From contig OY728120.1 of assembly GCA_963277665.1 (NCBI GenBank), forward strand, positions 942,573,195 to 942,637,194: a DNA stretch of 64,000 nucleotides, in the 5' to 3' direction. Under the pieces are notes generated by a model that was given only the letters and a program-made list of their open reading frames with translations, ran no database searches and was not told the origin of the DNA. Made by a program: the position numbers and the translations under genes. Source of the stretch: Viscum album (lineage: Eukaryota; Streptophyta; Magnoliopsida; Santalales; Viscaceae). This document shows, piece by piece, positions 60,168 through 64,000 of this stretch. The number at the start of each line of letters is the position of its first letter. Position 1 is the first letter of the stretch.

Positions 60168-61577
60168 ATGAACGGTGAATTTCATTTCGTCTCTCCAAAT
60201 GTTATGTAATATTGTAAATATATTTATAATAGATATATATGATATATATGATATATAAATCATGAATATAATTCTAGAAAAAATGTAATTTTGACCACAT
60301 GGACAACTGGTAATTATAAGAAGTTCATTTTTGACTCAAGTACCAAATATAGAAAAAATGATAGTTATTAACATAAATGATTATATAATTTTTATAACGT
60401 GGTCATATGCGTTATAAAAGCAATAGTAAACCATAAAATGTGTCCTATGCAATTATAAATTATCTTTATTTTATTATTCAGGAGATTAAAAAATGAACGA
60501 GTCAAGTTGTACATGAGGTAAGGGACTTCGTCTCAATCAACATTCATTGAGGAATATTTTTATCTATTCACGACCTTATATTATACCATGTTTAAACCGC
60601 TTTAAATTTTCATTTCATCAAAAGGAATATTTTTTCTGCCTAGCATTTTACTAAACAAAAAAGGGAATGTTTCTTTTTTTAACATAATCAATGACAACAA
60701 CCTTTCTAATGTCGCGATCTTTATATGATTTTTGGATTCTTTAACAAGTGGTAATGTTTTTAAATTGAAAATATATTCAATATATTCTTTTACATATTTT
60801 TTAATTGAGAATGGTTTCTGTAATGGATTTTTTATGTCAATATATTTAAATGATATTTTTAAATGAAATGTGGGAATGTTATCTTTATTTTTTGTTAGTT
60901 TTATGTGTTATTAATATATCATGGTTCTTGGGGATTGTTTAAATATACGGGTTGTTCCATTATAAACCTTGGGAGGGTGTGACCAAGATAGATCTCCAAT
61001 GCATTATGTAATGTGATAGAGGTAAATGTTAATGTTTCTCCTAAGAGATTTAGGGAATATACTGTGATGAGTGTTCCAAATGTGACTCCCAACATAGAGG
61101 TGAAAGCTAACATGTAAGTATGTTATAGATGGAACAAGTAACATTTATGAGTTATGATTTCTATGTGATATTTATAAATTTTATGATTTCCTGAGGTATG
61201 TTATTGAGATTATTCTTGGTATGTATTGATTGACTAATTTTCTTTTATTTATTTTATAACCCATACTTATCTTTTTATGCTCATCCCATGGTTGTTTGAT
61301 ATTTTTTTCACATGAATTAAAGATAAATAGGCTCATTGATGGGATCATGGAAAATTAATGATTTCTAAAACATGAAACTAGACTTGAATTTTTTTTCAAG
61401 AGTATTTATTTTATGAAAAAAATCTATAATATGTAAAAGTGTCTAATATGTAATATCTGAGATGTAATGTAATAGTTATGGCCTAATTATCCAAAATAGT
61501 AAACCTAAAAATATCATCAATGTGAATTATTAACTTAATTTGGGATTATGCATTATTTAGTGAGGGGTCCTTATAGT

Positions 61578-61589
61578 TGGCATTAAAGT
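61578..61589 (+). other. Gypsy-4 primer binding site
   Basis: TGGCATTAAAGT, two bases after the LTR end; 8 of 12 bases match the initiator tRNA-Met site, the mismatches being mostly transitions. The flanking TATAGTTGG is shared with the Gypsy-1 junction. Confidence 0.65.
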
Positions 61590-61720
61590 TTGGTTTAGAA
61601 CAATTTTGGTGTTAGGTTATTGTTAAATTAATATCCATTAATTAATTTATGTTAATATTGAAATGATATACCATTACTATATTACCATGTTGGTTTGCAT
61701 AAGATATTTCTATGTTCAGA

Positions 61721-62760
61721 ATGGATTCCGGCCGAGAAAATAGGTCATCTATGATGGGACAACAACAGGATGAAGAAAACCTTCCAAATCAGGAACCTGA
61801 GATGGTCGACAATCGAACTAAATAGTTTGTTGCGGTGATGGAATAGTTGAATCAGGATATATATGGTGGGGGAATCCATGCACAAGATCACCCATATCAA
61901 CCATAGAGGAACATGCCAGTAGTTGATCATTTTATGAGGCAACATCCTCTATAATTCAGAGGATCATCTGACCCTGTGCTAGTTGAAGTTTGGATTAAAT
62001 CACTAGAGAATATTTTTAATTTTATGGGGTATTCAGAACATCAAAAGGTTAGTCATGTTATTTATTGTTTTGAAGGTGAAGATGATCAGTTGTTGTAGAT
62101 GGTGAAAAATATCAAGGATGGTTGGGAGAATGATGCTCTTGATTGGGTTGAATTCAAAGTTATGTTTTTGGTGAAATATTTTTCTATGGTGGTTTATCTT
62201 AGGATGGAAAAACAATTCATGGAATTTAGGTAGGAGGAAGACCCAATGGAATCTTATGAATCAAAATCCTATCATCTACAAAGTATGAACCTAATTTCAT
62301 ACAAGATATTGATAGTAAAATAAGTCATTTTTACTTTGTATTAAATCCAATGTATCGAAGGGATTTAGATTCTCATGAGTTAAAAAGCTATAAATACTTG
62401 TTCTATATACTGAGAAGGTGGAAATGGAATTTTTTGATGATCAAGTTTTCTTTGAAAACAGAAAAATAAGAGGTTGAGGTGGAAGATGAAAGGGAATAAA
62501 TTTTCAAAAAAAGTCTGATGGTAAGAAAATTAAGATTAATGTTTGTAAAAATTATGGTAAAAAGCATGCTATGCAATGCCTTTTGAATTTTTTTAAGTGA
62601 TACCGATGTGGTAAAATGGTGCATAAGGCTTGTAATTACGCTAAAAATGATCTAGGTAATGGTATGAAATAATTGGATTAATTGTCAGTAAAACATTTTA
62701 AGTGAAATGAATTGGGTCATTATACAAATGAGTGTCCAATAATGAACTCAACTGAAGGAA
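61721..62760 (+). pseudogene. Gypsy-4 gag with zinc knuckles
   Basis: Plus strand from the ATG at 61,721 (MDSGRENRSSMMGQQQDEEN), the first ATG in frame with gag sequence after the primer site. It continues PVLVEVWIKSLENIFNFMGY and SEHQKVSHVIYCFEGEDDQL (the 'DPxxAExWLxxxExIFxxMxC..xxKVxxAxxxLxGxAxxWW' block), then DWVEFKVMFLVKYFSMVVYL and RMEKQFMEFR. About four stops, several at positions where Trp, Gln or Arg is usual. Two knuckles follow: YRCGKMVHKACNY (62,600-62,640, first Cys now a stop) and a partial NELGHYTNECP (62,707-62,740). Gag would form the particle and bind the RNA. Confidence 0.88.
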
Positions 62761-62849
62761 TGTAGTCAAACTACAAGAAGAAAGGGGGTGGGCTGAAATC
62801 CTTCGAAACTACTTCAGCATATATTGGTACATCTAATGAAGTAGTATCA

Positions 62850-63180
62850 GGTACACTATTTGTTTATTCAGATTATGCCAATGTGTTGATTGATTTAGGT
62901 TTTTACATTCTCTCATATATGAGAAGTTTTCTATTAAATTTTCAATTCCATCTCATGATATGAATCCAAAACATATAGTAAAAACAACAAGAAGAAATTT
63001 TGAGACAAAATGAAATTATAAGAACCTTTATGTCTTTATGTGTAGAAAGAATGTAACTGCAAACCATATTTTTTCACTAGTAGAGATTGATGTTAGTTTG
63101 GGTATGGATTAGCTTTCCGTTTATCATGCTAAGATTGAAAGCAGAGCTAAAGAGGTTGGTTTTTAGAAATAATTTCTTAT
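62850..63180 (+). pseudogene. Gypsy-4 aspartic protease remnant
   Basis: Plus strand. LFVYSDYANVLIDLG near 62,860-62,902 is the protease active-site block, with the catalytic DSG changed to DLG. After a frame change it reads YEKFSIKFSIPSHDMN, and near 63,090-63,150 VEIDVSLGMD (stop) LSVYHAKIESRAKEV, matching the 'DVILGMDWLxxYxAxIDCxxKxV' end of the domain. Confidence 0.82.
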
Positions 63181-63329
63181 TTTTGTACAATATTGATCCA
63201 TAACTTTTGATAACATATCCGGAAGCTGAGAAACTAGTAAAATATGGAAATTAATGTTACCATGATCATATTGTTGAAAAAAAGGAACTATTCATATTAA
63301 TGATGTCCCAGTGGTAAATGAGTATCTTG

Positions 63330-64000
63330 ATGTTTTTCATGATTAGTTTCATGTTATAATACCTGGTCGAGAAGTTGAATTTACTGTTGAATTATTTTTT
63401 GATGCTAATCAAATTTCAAAAACCCTTATCGAATTGATCAAATTGAACTTCAAGAGTTAAAAAATAACTTATATGAGTTATTAGATAAATGAATCATTCG
63501 ACCTAGAACATCGCCGTCAGGTGATCCTATCTTGTTTGTTAAAATGAAATACGGTTCAATTAGACATTTCATTGATTATAGAGAATTATTTCCCTCATAT
63601 TGATGAATTGTTTCATCAACTCTAGGGAGATCAATATTTTTCAAAGATTAATTTGAGTTAGGGGTACCATATTTTGAAAGTAAAGGAAGAAAAAATTCCG
63701 AAGACCGCATTTCATACTAGATATGACCATTATGAATTATTAGTTATGCCTTTTTTATTATCCAATGCACCTGATTTATTCTTTGATTTTATGCATAGAT
63801 TTTTTTCATGAGTTCCTAGATATGTTTGGGTTTGGGTTTATTGATGATATTTGGTTTCTTCAAAAAGTAAAGAGGAACATAAACATTATTTACGGGTTTT
63901 CTTGCAAACCATTAAAGAAAAGTAACTGTATTTTAAATTTATATATTGTGAGTTTTTGTTACAAATAAATTCATTCATTGGTATCATTGTTTCAAAAAAA
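63330..64000 (+). pseudogene. Gypsy-4 reverse transcriptase, cut by window end
   Basis: Plus strand, several frames. Near 63,330-63,400 VIIPGREVEFTVELFFDANQ precedes the fingers; KYGSIRHFIDYRELF in place of 'DGSxRxCIDYRxLN' near 63,545-63,590; PHIDELFHQL near 63,600; [20 protein letters not shown] then FDFMHR near 63,720-63,800; and the catalytic FIDDIWFLQKVKR near 63,837-63,875. The first catalytic region reads FSKINLS, where the Asp of the usual LDL is now Asn. RNase H and integrase should follow off the window. Confidence 0.88.

Larger units (their letters stand above)
57625..61575 (+). repeat. Gypsy-4 5' LTR
   Basis: About 3.95 kb, start TGCAATGTTC, end GGGGTCCTTATA. Start set by gapless alignment to the Gypsy-1 LTR end (shared GATAC at base 23 and ACNCAACTTCRAG at base 61). 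The block ATTTTGGTATTTTTCAG near 58,027 and AATAGTGAAAA near 58,062 match the reverse complement of Gypsy-1 near 7,090-7,150. The end is set by the shared TTATAGTTGG junction with the primer site. Its partner is outside the window, so LTR age cannot be judged. Confidence 0.8.
57625..64000 (+). mobile_element. Gypsy-4, plus-strand Tekay-like element, cut by window end
   Basis: 5' LTR (57,625-61,575), primer binding site, gag, zinc knuckles, protease and reverse transcriptase in order on the plus strand; integrase and the 3' LTR lie beyond the right edge. The LTR is homologous to the reverse complement of the Gypsy-1 LTR: the first 73 bases align without a gap, and TATA box and leader module are shared. 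Stops occur in gag, protease and reverse transcriptase, so it is not autonomous. Confidence 0.85.

Overview
The window is a stretch of repeat-rich plant nuclear DNA, very AT-rich and made mostly of nested, decayed LTR retrotransposons. I found no host protein-coding gene, tRNA, rRNA, CRISPR array or bacterial-type operon. The plant origin follows from Ty3/gypsy elements carrying an integrase plus C-terminal chromodomain (chromoviruses, Tekay/Del-like, with LTRs of 3-4 kb), Ty1/copia elements primed by initiator tRNA-Met, and long AT-rich non-coding sequence. The species cannot be named from the sequence.

Layout, left to right. (1) 1-3,730: 3' part of an old plus-strand copia element (Copia-1): a decayed reverse transcriptase/RNase H, a polypurine tract and the start of its 3' LTR. 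(2) 3,731-24,712: a minus-strand Tekay-like gypsy element (Gypsy-1) with LTRs of about 3.6-3.7 kb, apparently inserted into the Copia-1 LTR region. Its integrase gene is split in mid-codon-series by (3) 8,451-17,062: a minus-strand copia element (Copia-2) with 1.45-kb LTRs and a perfect 5-bp CATAA target duplication. This is a three-level nest. (4) 25,553-35,762: an older minus-strand gypsy element (Gypsy-2) with 3.3-3.5-kb LTRs, a near-perfect initiator-Met primer site and a TATTA duplication. (5) 35,763-46,450: another old minus-strand gypsy element (Gypsy-3), abutting Gypsy-2. (6) 46,451-57,624: non-coding AT-rich DNA holding a very diverged pair of direct repeats (>=1.5 kb each) and simple repeats. 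(7) 57,625 to the right edge: a plus-strand gypsy element (Gypsy-4), with a complete about 3.95-kb 5' LTR followed by gag, protease and reverse transcriptase, cut by the window.

All coding regions carry stop codons and frameshifts, so none of the elements is likely to be autonomous. The LTR pairs give a relative order: Copia-2 is youngest (about 90% identical by eye), Gypsy-1 intermediate (about 80%), Gypsy-2 and Gypsy-3 oldest (about 60-70%). The most unusual sequences are a CpG-rich field of repeated CGCGAAGC/CGCGGAGC words inside the Copia-2 LTRs, a duplicated GGAGACGGTAA..CCGTACGTACGC module conserved in the leaders of Gypsy-1 and Gypsy-4, and the long coiled-coil segment between zinc knuckles in the Copia-2 gag region. 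I did not find a convincing undescribed functional system; this looks like the archaeology of a transposon-filled intergenic region.
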